Source: Synergistaceae bacterium (lineage in GTDB: Bacteria > Synergistota > Synergistia > Synergistales > Aminobacteriaceae). Taken from it: a DNA stretch of 45,339 nt. Location of the stretch: positions 1-45,339 of the forward strand of contig JAFSJJ010000002.1 in assembly GCA_017439345.1 (NCBI GenBank). The letters are read 5' to 3'. Both the position numbers and the translations under genes were made by a program. Shown here one piece after another: positions 10,081 to 18,738 of this stretch. Position 1 is the first letter of the stretch; every line of letters starts with the position of its first letter. The notes beneath the pieces are model-generated. The model saw only the letters and a list, made by a program, of their open reading frames with translations, had not been told where the DNA came from and did no database searches.

Positions 10081-11310
10081 TTGCACCCTAAAATTTTATC
10101 GAAAGCAGACTCACTTAAAGACTCAATGGTCGAGACGTTGACAAGACTTTGCAGGATACCAGCTGTATCACCTCACAACGGAGGCACAGGCGAAGAAGAC
10201 AAGATTAACGAGTTACGCAAGATAATTGATGAACTTGGCCTCAGTCATAAAGCAAAGATTCACATTGAACGCGTTGATGATTCCCAATCTAAGACGGGCA
10301 GCAGACCTTCATTATTTCTTGAGTACCCAGGAAGGAAATCACAAAGATTATGCATTCTGACTCACGTTGACATAGTCCCTGAAGGCGATTTATCTTTGTG
10401 GAGCGTTGACCCCTTTAACCCTGTAATCAAAGGCTCAAGGCTCTACGGACGGGGAGTCAGCGATAACGGAACGTGTTTAGTATCGTCTTTATATGCGTTG
10501 AAGTCAGTAATTGACTCAGGCTTTGAACCTGAATATACGATTTTGCTTGCCTTTGTTGCAGATGAAGAGATGGGCAGCCACTACGGACTCGAGCCTCTAA
10601 TGGAACGCGATTTATTCAGGAGTGATGATCTTGTTATAGTTCCTGACAGCGGCAATGATTCAGGAGACTTTATCGAGATTGCAGAGAAAGCCATGCTCAA
10701 ACTTAATTTCACAGTTACAGGGAAGCAGGTTCATGCGTCATTGCCTCACACGGGAATAAACGCCTGCCGGGTTGCTAACATGCTCGCTTATGAGGTCGAT
10801 GAAGCGTTACATAAAGCCTTCCCGAACGAAAATAAAATGTTTGAGCCTCCGTTCTCGACTTTCGAGCCTACCAGAAGATTTGCGAATGTCTCAGCCGTTA
10901 ATATAGTTCCCGGCCGTGAACGATTTGATTTTGACTGTAGAGTTCTGCCTGAAGTCTCGCTTGATGAAGCAATTAATCTCGTGAAAAATATCTGCCGTGA
11001 TATAGAAATTAAGACCGGTGCAAAGATTGAGCTTGAAGTTGACAGGACAGACTCAGCACAGCCTACGAGTCCAGACAGTGAAGCAGCAAAGTTATTAGTG
11101 AAGTCGATTCGTGAAGTCCTTCATGTTGAGCCGGTAACAGGAGGAGTCGGCGGGGGAACTTTTGCAGCGTTCTTCAGGCGTAAGAATATCCCTGCAGTAG
11201 TCTGGAGTCAGGAATGCGACGGAGTAGCACATCAGCCCGATGAGTTCACGGAGATAAATTATATTGTGAACAATGCTAAAGTCTTTGCTCTCATGATGGC
11301 CGGAGAGTAA
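10081..11310 (+). CDS. M20 family metallopeptidase (ArgE/DapE type)
   Basis: 409 residues starting at TTG. Zinc-ligand motifs of family M20 are visible: LTHVDIVPEGD (first His and Asp), GRGVSDNGTCLVSS (bridging Asp), DEEMGSHYG (catalytic and ligand Glu), and a C-terminal CDGVAHQPDEF (last His). The dimerisation (lid) domain lies between about 190 and 310, with TGKQVHASLPHTGINA. The family includes succinyl-diaminopimelate desuccinylase, acetylornithine deacetylase and dipeptidases, and the exact substrate is not readable. The ribosome site is weak. A membrane acyltransferase starts 29 bases downstream, possibly in the same transcript. Confidence 0.88.
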   Translation: MHPKILSKADSLKDSMVETLTRLCRIPAVSPHNGGTGEEDKINELRKIIDELGLSHKAKIHIERVDDSQSKTGSRPSLFLEYPGRKSQRLCILTHVDIVPEGDLSLWSVDPFNPVIKGSRLYGRGVSDNGTCLVSSLYALKSVIDSGFEPEYTILLAFVADEEMGSHYGLEPLMERDLFRSDDLVIVPDSGNDSGDFIEIAEKAMLKLNFTVTGKQVHASLPHTGINACRVANMLAYEVDEALHKAFPNENKMFEPPFSTFEPTRRFANVSAVNIVPGRERFDFDCRVLPEVSLDEAINLVKNICRDIEIKTGAKIELEVDRTDSAQPTSPDSEAAKLLVKSIREVLHVEPVTGGVGGGTFAAFFRRKNIPAVVWSQECDGVAHQPDEFTEINYIVNNAKVFALMMAGE

Positions 11311-11338
11311 ATAAATTTACGTGAAAGGACGCTTGACA

Positions 11339-12419
11339 ATGACGAATAAATCTGCTATCCTTAGACCAGACCAGACCAGACCAGACCAGCTATAATTATG
11401 CTCGAAATTCTTCGCTTGAGTTATTAAGAATCTTTGCGATGTTAATTATTATTGCCTATCATTTTTATTTGCACGGAGGTTTTAGTTTCCCGGTCAGCTC
11501 AATAACGTTGAATCGGCTTGCTTATCAGTTTTTTCTCACTGGCGGTAATCTCGGCAATGATATATTTGTGTTAATTTCAGGATATTTTCTCATTAAGTCG
11601 CAGGGTATTAAATTCAGCAGAATATTAAATTTATGGCAGAAGTTATGTGTTTACGCTCTGATAATTCTATGCATATTCACATTTTCAGGGCTTGAATCGA
11701 TTACGAAGCTGGGAGTTATAAGAGTTATCATGCCTGTTTCTCATGTTAATTGGTGGTTTGCAAGTACTTATTTTGTGATGTATTTGATTCATCCGTACTT
11801 GAACATGTTTCTTACTAGGATCAATCAAGACGAGTACAAAAATTTTCTCAAGACAGTATTTCTCTACTGGTGCATTATTCCGATGATTACGAAATCAGGT
11901 TTTCAGGGCAGCCGTCTTATAGATTTCATGTGTTTATATTCGCTGGCTGGTTATATCAGGATTTATAAACAGGATTCAGAATTTGGGAGCAGAAAATATA
12001 TTCTTTATGCATTCATGTTTGTTGCAATAAACTTTATGTCAGCAGTTATCCTTGATTTACTTGGCTTTATATATGCTTATTTTGCAGAGAGATCAACATA
12101 TTTATATGACATGATGAGACCTTTCACTATTCTTGCGGCTGTATGTTTCCTGATTGGATTTAAGCACTTGAATATAAGCTATAACAAATTAATAAATATT
12201 CTGGCTTCGGCAACGTTCGGAGTATATTTAATTCATGATCATGCTATGGTAAGGCGTTTCTTGTGGCAAAATTTATTTCACAATGCAAGTTTTCAGGACA
12301 GCCCATATTTAATTATTTACTCTCTGGGAGTCGTCCTGGTTGTATATATTTCGTGTACTATAGTAGAACTTGCACGCTCAAAAATCTTTAAGACTATCTC
12401 AGGAGGCAGGTTATCATAA
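11339..12419 (+). CDS. Phase-variable membrane acyltransferase (acyltransferase 3 family), OFF state
   Basis: From 11439 the frame encodes ~10 hydrophobic helices of an acyltransferase-3 protein, the family that O-acylates surface polysaccharides. The conserved start of the family, RNSSLELLRIFAM, lies upstream of that ATG, so translation cannot properly begin there. The frame is open back to 11343 but has no start codon. The ATG at 11339 has a good ribosome site (AAAGGA, nine bases away) but is out of frame. It reads 18 codons through five AGACC copies and stops at 11393. Six copies would give a continuous 361-residue protein, three copies 356. This is the classic design of a translational phase switch. 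The downstream radical SAM gene overlaps its stop, so polar effects are possible. Confidence 0.85.
11363..11389 (+). repeat. Pentanucleotide microsatellite, AGACC x5 plus AG
   Basis: Five perfect AGACC units at 11363-11387 followed by a partial AG. It sits eight codons into the reading frame that starts at ATG 11339. A unit of five bases shifts frame with each gain or loss. Only copy numbers 3, 6, 9 and so on put the ATG in frame with the acyltransferase. Confidence 0.97.
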
Positions 12420-13279
12420 TAATAAATATTAAGCAAGTTAAGAGCATTCTCACAAAATCAAATCTGCCTGTTTCAGACTTCTCCGCGAATCCCTACACAG
12501 GCTGCGCCCATGCCTGCAAATATTGTTACGCGTCGTTCATGAAGAGATTTACTCATCACGACAACGAGGACTGGGGAACTTTCATAGACGTAAAGATTTG
12601 GCCTGAGATCAAGAATCCTGAGAAATATTCAGGACGCGAGATATTTATTGCTTCAGTTACTGACCCTTACCAGCCTTGCGAAGAAAAATTTATGAGGACT
12701 AGAGCTTTACTCTCAGAACTTCAGGGTTCAGGGGCAAGAATAAGCATAGCTACGAAATCTGATTTAATATTGCGTGATCTTGACTTGATAAAAAGTTTTA
12801 AAGATTCAAGAGTCTCATTCTCGATTAATACTCTTGACGAAGATTTTAAATCCGAAATGGACTGCGCAGTAAGTATCGAGAGAAGATTGAACGCTATGAA
12901 AATTTTTCACGATGCAGGAGTCAGGACAACTTGCTTTATTTCGCCGATATTTCCGGGAATCAGTGATGTTAAAGCTATAATCATGCGCGCTAAAGATATT
13001 TGCAATTTAATATGGCTCGAGAACTTGAACTTGAGGGGCGACTACAGAGTCAAAATTCTGAACTGGATTCACGACCATCACCCGGAATTAGACCTGCTTT
13101 ATCATGAAATATATTCGCGTAAAAATTATTCGTACTGGTTCAATCTTAATGATGAGATAAAAGCTCTTGCCGAAGCTCTTAATTTGCCATACGTCCGAAA
13201 CGATGACAGCATGAAGCGTGATTTCAGTGCGCCTCCAGTAATCGTAAATTATTTCTTTCACGAACAGATTACGAGATAA
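12413..13279 (+). CDS. SPL-like radical SAM protein with non-canonical start
   Basis: The iron-sulfur motif CAHACKYCYA (CX3CX2C) is encoded at 12503-12532, upstream of the first ATG in frame (12539), so that ATG cannot be the start. Reading back, the frame runs through NLPVSDFSANPYTGC, normal for this family, to codons ATC ATA ATA ATA (12413-12424). No ATG, GTG or TTG is available. AGGAGG at 12401-12406 is well placed for ATC or ATA initiation, overlapping the stop of the acyltransferase (12417-12419). Initiation by coupling is likely. About 288 residues; later segments (ASVTDPYQPCEEKFMRTR) match radical SAM proteins related to spore photoproduct lyase. The reaction is unknown. Confidence 0.8.
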   Translation: MIIINIKQVKSILTKSNLPVSDFSANPYTGCAHACKYCYASFMKRFTHHDNEDWGTFIDVKIWPEIKNPEKYSGREIFIASVTDPYQPCEEKFMRTRALLSELQGSGARISIATKSDLILRDLDLIKSFKDSRVSFSINTLDEDFKSEMDCAVSIERRLNAMKIFHDAGVRTTCFISPIFPGISDVKAIIMRAKDICNLIWLENLNLRGDYRVKILNWIHDHHPELDLLYHEIYSRKNYSYWFNLNDEIKALAEALNLPYVRNDDSMKRDFSAPPVIVNYFFHEQITR

Positions 13280-13290
13280 ATAAAAAATTT

Positions 13291-13326
13291 GCCCTCTGAC
13301 TAACACTTATAACACAGCCGGAGGGC
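13291..13326. terminator. Terminator between convergent genes
   Basis: GCCCTC and GAGGGC form a stem around a 24-base loop, flanked by AT-rich sequence on both sides. It lies between the radical SAM gene (+) and gudD (-). Confidence 0.6.
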
Positions 13327-13337
13327 ATAATTACATG

Positions 13338-14672
13338 CTAGCGGACTAAGCAGGGTCTCTTGTTGTCGAACTTCCAGCCCGGAATTAAATACTGCATTCC
13401 TTTAGCGTCATCGCGTGCTCCGAGTCCGTGTTCAAGATACAGTTCATTAGCCTTCTTGACCTGCGACATGTCAACTTCGACTCCCAGTCCGGGCTTCTTG
13501 GGAAGGTCTATACAGCCTCCGACTATCTGCTGAGGCTCAACAGTTAATCTCTCTCTGCCTTCCTGCCAAATCCAATGAGTATCTATGCCGTTCATCTTGC
13601 CTGGGATAGCTGCTGCACACTGGACGACCATAGCGAGCGAAATATCAAAGTGGTTATTGCTATGACAGCCCCACATCAAGCCGAAATCTGCGCATAATTG
13701 TCCGACTCTGACTGAACCGTTCATTGTCCAGAAGTGAGGATCAGCTAAAGGAATATCGACAGCCTGCAACGTTAAAGCATGACACATCTGCCGCCAGTCA
13801 GTATTAATCATGTTCGTAGCAGTGGGCATCATCGCAGCTTTTCTGAACTCAGCCATGACTTCACGGCCGCTGAAACCTGCCTCAGCTCCTACAGGGTCTT
13901 CGCAGTATGCTAAACACTCTTTGAGCTCCGGAGCAATCTCTAACGCTTCTTTCAGACTCCAGCAGCCGTTCGGGTCTAAATCGACTCTTGCATTCGGGAA
14001 AGCCTTTTTTATCGCCTGAACAGCCTTTAACTCTTCTTTAGGTGCTAAGACTCCTCCCTTGAGCTTGAAGTCCTCGAAACCGTATCTCTCGTGAGTAGCT
14101 TTAGCGAGTGCAACTATCTTTTCAGGAGTCAAAGCCTCTTCATGTCTGAGTCTGTACCAGTCGCAGGGAGAGTCCGGTTCTTCTTCGTAGGGTAAATCAG
14201 TCTTCTTGCGATCGCCGATATAGAATAAGTAGCTCAGGAATCTAACGCGTTCCCTTTGGACTCCGTCACCCATGAGGGCAGCTGCGGGGACATCTAAGAA
14301 TTTGCCCATCAGGTCAAGCAATGGAGCTTCAACCGCTGTAACAACGTGAACACCTGTTCTCAAGTCAAAAGTCTGCAAGCCTCTAACGTCGTCTTTGATA
14401 TTAGCATCGAGCCACCTGCGAATTTGATTCAGAGTGTTCTTGTAGTCCGCAATTCGAGTGTTAAGCACTAAGTGTTTGACATCTTCAAGAGCCTTAGTGA
14501 TTTTCTGACCGCCGGGAACTTCGCCGATTCCAAGATTGCCTGAAGAGTCCTCGAGAATTACTATGTTGCGTGTAAAGAACGGTGCATGAGCTCCGGAAAG
14601 ATTTAATTCCATGCAGTCATGTCCTGCAACGGGGTAAACGTCCATGCGCTTAATTACGGGTATAGCTGTCAT
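13338..14672 (-). CDS. gudD: Glucarate dehydratase
   Basis: 444 residues, essentially the length of E. coli GudD, and an enolase-superfamily member. Motifs in order: the [14 protein letters not shown] capping segment, DFKLKGGVL with the catalytic Lys, DLDPNGCW and YCEDPVG with the metal ligands, [10 protein letters not shown], and [11 protein letters not shown] with the catalytic His. It removes water from D-glucarate or L-idarate to give 5-dehydro-4-deoxyglucarate in the cytosol. No transporter, aldolase or regulator for glucarate is adjacent, so it stands alone here. A purine-rich GGGAGG lies upstream of the ATG. Confidence 0.93.
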   Translation of the reverse strand: MTAIPVIKRMDVYPVAGHDCMELNLSGAHAPFFTRNIVILEDSSGNLGIGEVPGGQKITKALEDVKHLVLNTRIADYKNTLNQIRRWLDANIKDDVRGLQTFDLRTGVHVVTAVEAPLLDLMGKFLDVPAAALMGDGVQRERVRFLSYLFYIGDRKKTDLPYEEEPDSPCDWYRLRHEEALTPEKIVALAKATHERYGFEDFKLKGGVLAPKEELKAVQAIKKAFPNARVDLDPNGCWSLKEALEIAPELKECLAYCEDPVGAEAGFSGREVMAEFRKAAMMPTATNMINTDWRQMCHALTLQAVDIPLADPHFWTMNGSVRVGQLCADFGLMWGCHSNNHFDISLAMVVQCAAAIPGKMNGIDTHWIWQEGRERLTVEPQQIVGGCIDLPKKPGLGVEVDMSQVKKANELYLEHGLGARDDAKGMQYLIPGWKFDNKRPCLVR

Positions 14673-14744
14673 GATTAAGTTACTGCCTCCCTATTGTATA
14701 TATAAAAAATTTTGGAAATTGAATTAATTATATAATTTCGTGCA

Positions 14745-14792
14745 TAAAAAAACAGCCTCCGATAAAAAATTAATTTCGCGTTCGGAAGCTGT
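14745..14792 (-). terminator. Rho-independent terminator (minus strand)
   Basis: On the minus strand ACAGCTTCCG pairs with CGGAGGCTGT and is followed by a T7 run. It ends transcription of the htpG-Ser/Glu-repeat unit before gudD. Confidence 0.8.
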
Positions 14793-14826
14793 ATTTATTT
14801 CGTTATCATGATTCTTGTTTCACGGT

Positions 14827-15993
14827 TTAACCGTCTCCGAATAGTCCCAGAATGTCAGATAAATCTACAACGTCATTATTCTCTTCGACTCGTGAATGAA
14901 TTGCTGCGGTCTCTTCCTCAAGTCTCTTCTTGGTCTCAAGAGTTATCTTTGCCTGCTCAAGCTGTTTGAGTGCTGCGTTCTGATAGCCTTTATCATATAG
15001 AAGCAATGCAGCGTTCGAGATATAGCCCCCTAAGAATGCCTCATATTTTCGAGCGTCTGCCTCTGACTCTGACTCGCCGTCTTCAGCCTTGAATTTGCCT
15101 GTGTATTTCTTTGCGAATCTCTCTGCCTCGTGTTCAAGAAGTTCTTTGCTGATGTTAGCAAGCTCGTCTAACATTTTGTCGAATTCTGTCTTAGTCGATA
15201 CTAAATCAACGTAACGCTGTCCTGATGTGAAATCATATTGCAGCTTGAATTCGTCATTTTCAGGTTTTGACTCTGTTTCAGGAATTTCTGGAGTCTCAGT
15301 TGTCAGCAAGTTTAAAGAGTCTTCATTATCTTGTTCATGCTGTTGTAAATCTGACTCCGTGCCGATGTCCGAAGATCCTTCAGGAAGCTCTGAAACTGTT
15401 TGTTCTTCTGGTCTTGACTCTGACTCTGAAGTTGACTCAGACTCTGACTCTGATTCCTGCTCTCGTTCACTGTAAGACTCTGACTCTGAAAGATCTTCAT
15501 GTACTCCTTGAGCATTAAATTCAGACTCTGACTCTTGTTCTTGTACTGTGCCTGAATCTGTTTGCGAATCTGACTCCTGAGCTGAGCTTGAAGGTTCTCC
15601 CTGCGAGTCTTTAGTCTCGCTATTTGACTCTGTCTCTGTCTCTGACTCTGAAGCTGCTTCTGCTTCTGAATCTGACTCTGAATCTGCTCCAGGCTTGGTT
15701 TCTGATTCTGACTCTGACTCTGATTTTGACTCGGACTCTCGTTCTGACTCTGGCTTTGACTCTGCTCTTGACTCTGCTCCTTGCCGGACAGAATCTCCGC
15801 TAAGAACATTATCATGAACACCACTGCCAGAATCGGAATCAGATACACAATTGCCGCTAATCCCTTCAGTGCCGTTAGCAGATTCGCTAGTGCTGATATT
15901 CCCATTATTAGCTGCATCTTCTGCCTCGCTTATCTTCACTATATTTTCAGGCTCTGACTCTGTCTTTGGCTTTAGTAGTCTTAGAAACGGCAT
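14827..15993 (-). CDS. Ser/Glu-repeat low-complexity protein coupled to htpG
   Basis: 388 residues. Residues ~1-70 are Ser/Asn/Gly-rich, ~75-200 are dominated by Ser-Glu dipeptides (SESESESE and variants), and ~250-388 form a helical domain (YVDLVSTKTEFDKMLDELAN, then a Lys/Glu-rich segment and IHSRVEENNDVVDLSDILG at the end). The start ATG abuts the htpG stop (TAA-ATG), so translation is coupled, with a GGGGG stretch upstream. The Ser-Glu part is encoded by a degenerate six-base repeat, which can change length without changing frame. A second frame of the same strand is also open over ~200 codons (see findings). No family is recognised for the helical domain. Confidence 0.8.
   Translation of the reverse strand: MPFLRLLKPKTESEPENIVKISEAEDAANNGNISTSESANGTEGISGNCVSDSDSGSGVHDNVLSGDSVRQGAESRAESKPESERESESKSESESESETKPGADSESDSEAEAASESETETESNSETKDSQGEPSSSAQESDSQTDSGTVQEQESESEFNAQGVHEDLSESESYSEREQESESESESTSESESRPEEQTVSELPEGSSDIGTESDLQQHEQDNEDSLNLLTTETPEIPETESKPENDEFKLQYDFTSGQRYVDLVSTKTEFDKMLDELANISKELLEHEAERFAKKYTGKFKAEDGESESEADARKYEAFLGGYISNAALLLYDKGYQNAALKQLEQAKITLETKKRLEEETAAIHSRVEENNDVVDLSDILGLFGDG
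15411..15775 (-). repeat. Degenerate hexanucleotide (GACTCT) coding repeat
   Basis: The plus strand shows many copies of GACTCT and close variants, interrupted by short unique stretches. On the coding strand these read AGAGTC, giving alternating Ser and Glu codons. Six-base units alter length in steps of two residues and keep the frame. Confidence 0.85.
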
Positions 15994-17874
15994 TTAGTCC
16001 CCCAGTGAACTCGTCATTAACTCATCGATCAGCTTCACGAATTTAACCGGGTCTTCTGGAGCTGCACCTTCGAGAATTAACGACTGGTCATATAAAATCT
16101 TAAGCATATCGCTGACTTTCTCTTTATTGCCTGAATCAGATAACGCAATTAGCTTCTTTATAACAGGATGACTTGCATTGAGTTCAAGAATTCTCTTCTG
16201 AGCCGGAGGAGTCTGACCTGCTGCCCTGAGCAAATTTTCCATTTGAAGTGAGAGTCCCTGTGCGCCTTCCCTGAGTACTGCCGGTGATTCGATATTGAGA
16301 GCCGGTTTAACGTCCTCGAGCTTGTCTGCAAAAGTCTCAAGAGCAATTTTCTTGAGGGCTTCAAATTCTGACTCAAGCGATTTAATTTTCTCGTCATTGG
16401 CTTTCTTCTCGTCTTCTGAATAGGGACTAACGGAGTCAAGTGCGATATTCAATAACTTCTTTGCTTCAGCGGGTAAAATATAATTTGCGTCAGTCAATAT
16501 AACTTCATCAACTGGATCTGTCATTAAAAGCACTTCATAACCCTTATTAATATAAGGCTCAAGTTTTGGCGAGGCTTTCAAGGCTGAGATGTTATCGCGT
16601 CCTGCCAAGCAATATATGCCTTCTTGATCTGGTTTCATTCTTGACTCATATTCTGATAAAGTCGTCCATTCGTCATTATAAGTAGTCCTGAATAGGGCGA
16701 TGTCGAATATATTTTTAGAGTGTTCCCTGTCCTGAATGATGCCTTCTTTCATGATTTTGCCGAATGACACCCAGAACTTAATGAATTTCTCACGGTCTGA
16801 CTCGAGTAACTTTTTGAGTTCGTTAAAAATTTTGCGCTGAGTGCTTCTCCTGATGACTCGAATTATAGGCTCATCCTGCAATATTTCGCGCGATATGTTC
16901 AACGGCAGGTCTTCAGAGTCAATTACTCCGCGTATAAATCTCATATAGCCCGGAATTAATTCTTTGCAGTCGTTCATGATAAAGACTCGATTAATATATA
17001 AACTTATGCCGCCGGATTCAGGATTCATGAATAAGTCAAACGGAGCTTCAGTCGGGATAAATAATAAGCCTTTGAAGTTCGTGCTGCCTTCAGCGTTGAT
17101 CTTGATGTGAGTTAAAGGTTCGCGCCAGTCGTGAGTTAAGTGCTTGTAGAACTCGTTATATTCGTCTTCAGTGATTTCGCTTTCCGGTCTCTGCCAGATA
17201 GCTTTTTGAGAGTTAATGACTTTATCATTAAAGACTATAGGCCAAGAGATAAAATCCGAATATTTTGATATTATGCCCCTGATAGTCCATTCGTCAGCAT
17301 AATTCTTTGACTCTGAGTCATTATCTTGATTAGCATTATCTTGCTTCAGGAATAATTTTACTGTAGTGCCGCATTCCGGTCTTTGTTCTGACTCGCTTAT
17401 AGTGTAGGAGCCTCTGCCGTCTGACTCGAACTTGAAAGTTTCGCTTGTGCCTAATCTGCGCGTTATGACTTCGACTTTATCCGCTGCCATGAAGACCGAA
17501 TAAAATCCGACTCCGAACTGTCCTATTAATTCGCTTTGAGTCTTATTTTCTTTCGCTGCTTTTAAGAATTCTTTAGTGCCTGATTTCGCGATAGTTCCAA
17601 GATACTTTATAAGCTCGTCTCTATTCATGCCTATGCCGTTATCGCTGATTGATAAAGTGTGATTATCTTTGTCAGCTTCTATTTTGATTTCAGGCTTTGT
17701 ATTATCTGCAAGTTCTGAGTCTTTCAGGCATTCTATTCTTCTTTTATCGAGTGCATCTGAAGCGTTAGAGATCAATTCGCGCAAGAATATATCTTTGTTC
17801 GAGTACACAGAGCTTATCATCATGTTCAATAACTCTGCTGCCTCAGTCTGGAAATAAAATTTTTCTTCACTCAT
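15994..17874 (-). CDS. htpG: Chaperone protein HtpG (Hsp90)
   Basis: 626 residues, the usual HtpG length. The N-terminal ATPase domain shows the GHKL-type motifs: ELISNASDALDKRR, SISDNGIGMNRDELI, and GQFGVGFYSVFMAAD. The middle domain has SGGISLYINRVFIMNDCKEL and LPLNISREILQ, and the C-terminal dimerisation domain is present. It is an ATP-dependent cytosolic chaperone for client-protein maturation. Its stop codon abuts the start of the Ser/Glu-repeat protein. No CIRCE element is seen upstream, so it is not obviously part of the HrcA regulon. Confidence 0.97.
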   Translation of the reverse strand: MSEEKFYFQTEAAELLNMMISSVYSNKDIFLRELISNASDALDKRRIECLKDSELADNTKPEIKIEADKDNHTLSISDNGIGMNRDELIKYLGTIAKSGTKEFLKAAKENKTQSELIGQFGVGFYSVFMAADKVEVITRRLGTSETFKFESDGRGSYTISESEQRPECGTTVKLFLKQDNANQDNDSESKNYADEWTIRGIISKYSDFISWPIVFNDKVINSQKAIWQRPESEITEDEYNEFYKHLTHDWREPLTHIKINAEGSTNFKGLLFIPTEAPFDLFMNPESGGISLYINRVFIMNDCKELIPGYMRFIRGVIDSEDLPLNISREILQDEPIIRVIRRSTQRKIFNELKKLLESDREKFIKFWVSFGKIMKEGIIQDREHSKNIFDIALFRTTYNDEWTTLSEYESRMKPDQEGIYCLAGRDNISALKASPKLEPYINKGYEVLLMTDPVDEVILTDANYILPAEAKKLLNIALDSVSPYSEDEKKANDEKIKSLESEFEALKKIALETFADKLEDVKPALNIESPAVLREGAQGLSLQMENLLRAAGQTPPAQKRILELNASHPVIKKLIALSDSGNKEKVSDMLKILYDQSLILEGAAPEDPVKFVKLIDELMTSSLGD

Positions 17875-17900
17875 AATTATATATTTTCCCCTATCACAAA

Positions 17901-17931
17901 GCCGGAGACATGCGCATTACATACCTCCGGC
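17901..17931 (-). terminator. Hairpin downstream of rpmF
   Basis: GCCGGAG and CTCCGGC form a seven-pair stem on the minus strand, followed by TTTGTG. It lies between rpmF and htpG and probably ends the ackA-DUF177-rpmF transcript; the T run is short. Confidence 0.55.
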
Positions 17932-17955
17932 CCTGATTAATTATTCTTGTCTTGA

Positions 17956-18159
17956 TTAACCTGCTGCTTCTTCAGTTGACTTGACTTTAACGACCTGGCG
18001 ATTACGATAATAACCGCATGAAGGGCAGGCATGATGAACGAGCGTTACTTCACCGCAGTGAGGACAGCTGACAGTCTCAGGTGCGGAAAGTGCTCCGAGC
18101 CAGTGTGCTTTTCTCTGTGAAGTTCTAGCATGTGATACTTTTCTCTTAGGTGTTGCCAT
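17956..18159 (-). CDS. rpmF: Large-subunit ribosomal protein bL32
   Basis: 67 residues starting MATPKRKVSHARTSQRKAHW, the standard bL32 opening. Two CxxC pairs (CPHCGE and CPSCGY) form the zinc-binding version of the protein. The C-terminus has YRNRQVVKVK. It follows the DUF177 gene by 24 bases, the usual genomic pairing, and the two are probably cotranscribed. Confidence 0.97.
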   Translation of the reverse strand: MATPKRKVSHARTSQRKAHWLGALSAPETVSCPHCGEVTLVHHACPSCGYYRNRQVVKVKSTEEAAG

Positions 18160-18183
18160 GTTTATAAATCCCCCTGTGTATAT

Positions 18184-18738
18184 TTACTCTATTATGAAAT
18201 TCCGCAGTGCTTCGAGTCTCGGGTCAACGTCCTCATTGACGCATGAGCATGAACCTTCATTAAGATCAGCTCCGCAATTTGGACATAAGCCTTTGCAGTC
18301 TTCACGGCATAAAACTCTCATGGGAAGCAAAGTATAAATACTTTCTTGAATCTGAGGCATAACGTCAAGAACTCTAGCAAAATATTCAAGTTCTACGGGC
18401 ATGTAGTCATCAAATCCATCAAGTGACTCTGACTCGACACCGTGCGGGTAATAAAGATACATTAATTTTTCTGATATTTCAAGATTAACGGGCTTAAGAC
18501 ATCTTGCACATTCGACAGTAATAACAGCTGAAATATTTATCTCTACAAGCAGTAAAGACTCTTCAAGCCATTTTGTGAGAACATCAGCTTTGAAGCCTTC
18601 CGGAAAAATAAAATCCTGTCCCCTGAAATTCAGACTCCCTGCAGGAAAACTGAAACTAGACTCAAGTTCTGACTCAGTATCATTTCTTGCAGGAAGATTT
18701 ATTAATGCTTTCTGGCTCTCGTTGAAAATATTATTCAA
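18184..18738 (-). CDS. DUF177 (YceD) family protein
   Basis: 184 residues. The C-terminal part carries the DUF177 signature (VLCREDCKGLCPNCGADLNEG), a Cys-rich motif that resembles a zinc site. The middle has VECARCLKPV. The family sits next to rpmF in most bacteria and is linked to 23S rRNA metabolism. Its start overlaps the end of ackA by eight bases, and rpmF follows 24 bases later, so the three are likely one operon. Location is cytosolic. Confidence 0.9.
   Translation of the reverse strand: MNNIFNESQKALINLPARNDTESELESSFSFPAGSLNFRGQDFIFPEGFKADVLTKWLEESLLLVEINISAVITVECARCLKPVNLEISEKLMYLYYPHGVESESLDGFDDYMPVELEYFARVLDVMPQIQESIYTLLPMRVLCREDCKGLCPNCGADLNEGSCSCVNEDVDPRLEALRNFIIE

Noticed and set aside
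11363..11396. AGACC repeat as a promoter spacer ahead of a perfect TATAAT (11391)
   Set aside because: No -35 lies at a usable distance, and starting after it would remove the conserved RNSSLELLR opening; a coding switch explains the data better. A minor promoter effect is not excluded.
12539..13279. Radical SAM gene starting at ATG 12539
   Set aside because: That start would cut off the CX3CX2C iron-sulfur motif just upstream.
15411..15775. CRISPR array from the repeating GACTCT units
   Set aside because: Units are six bases, contiguous and coding; there are no regular spacers.
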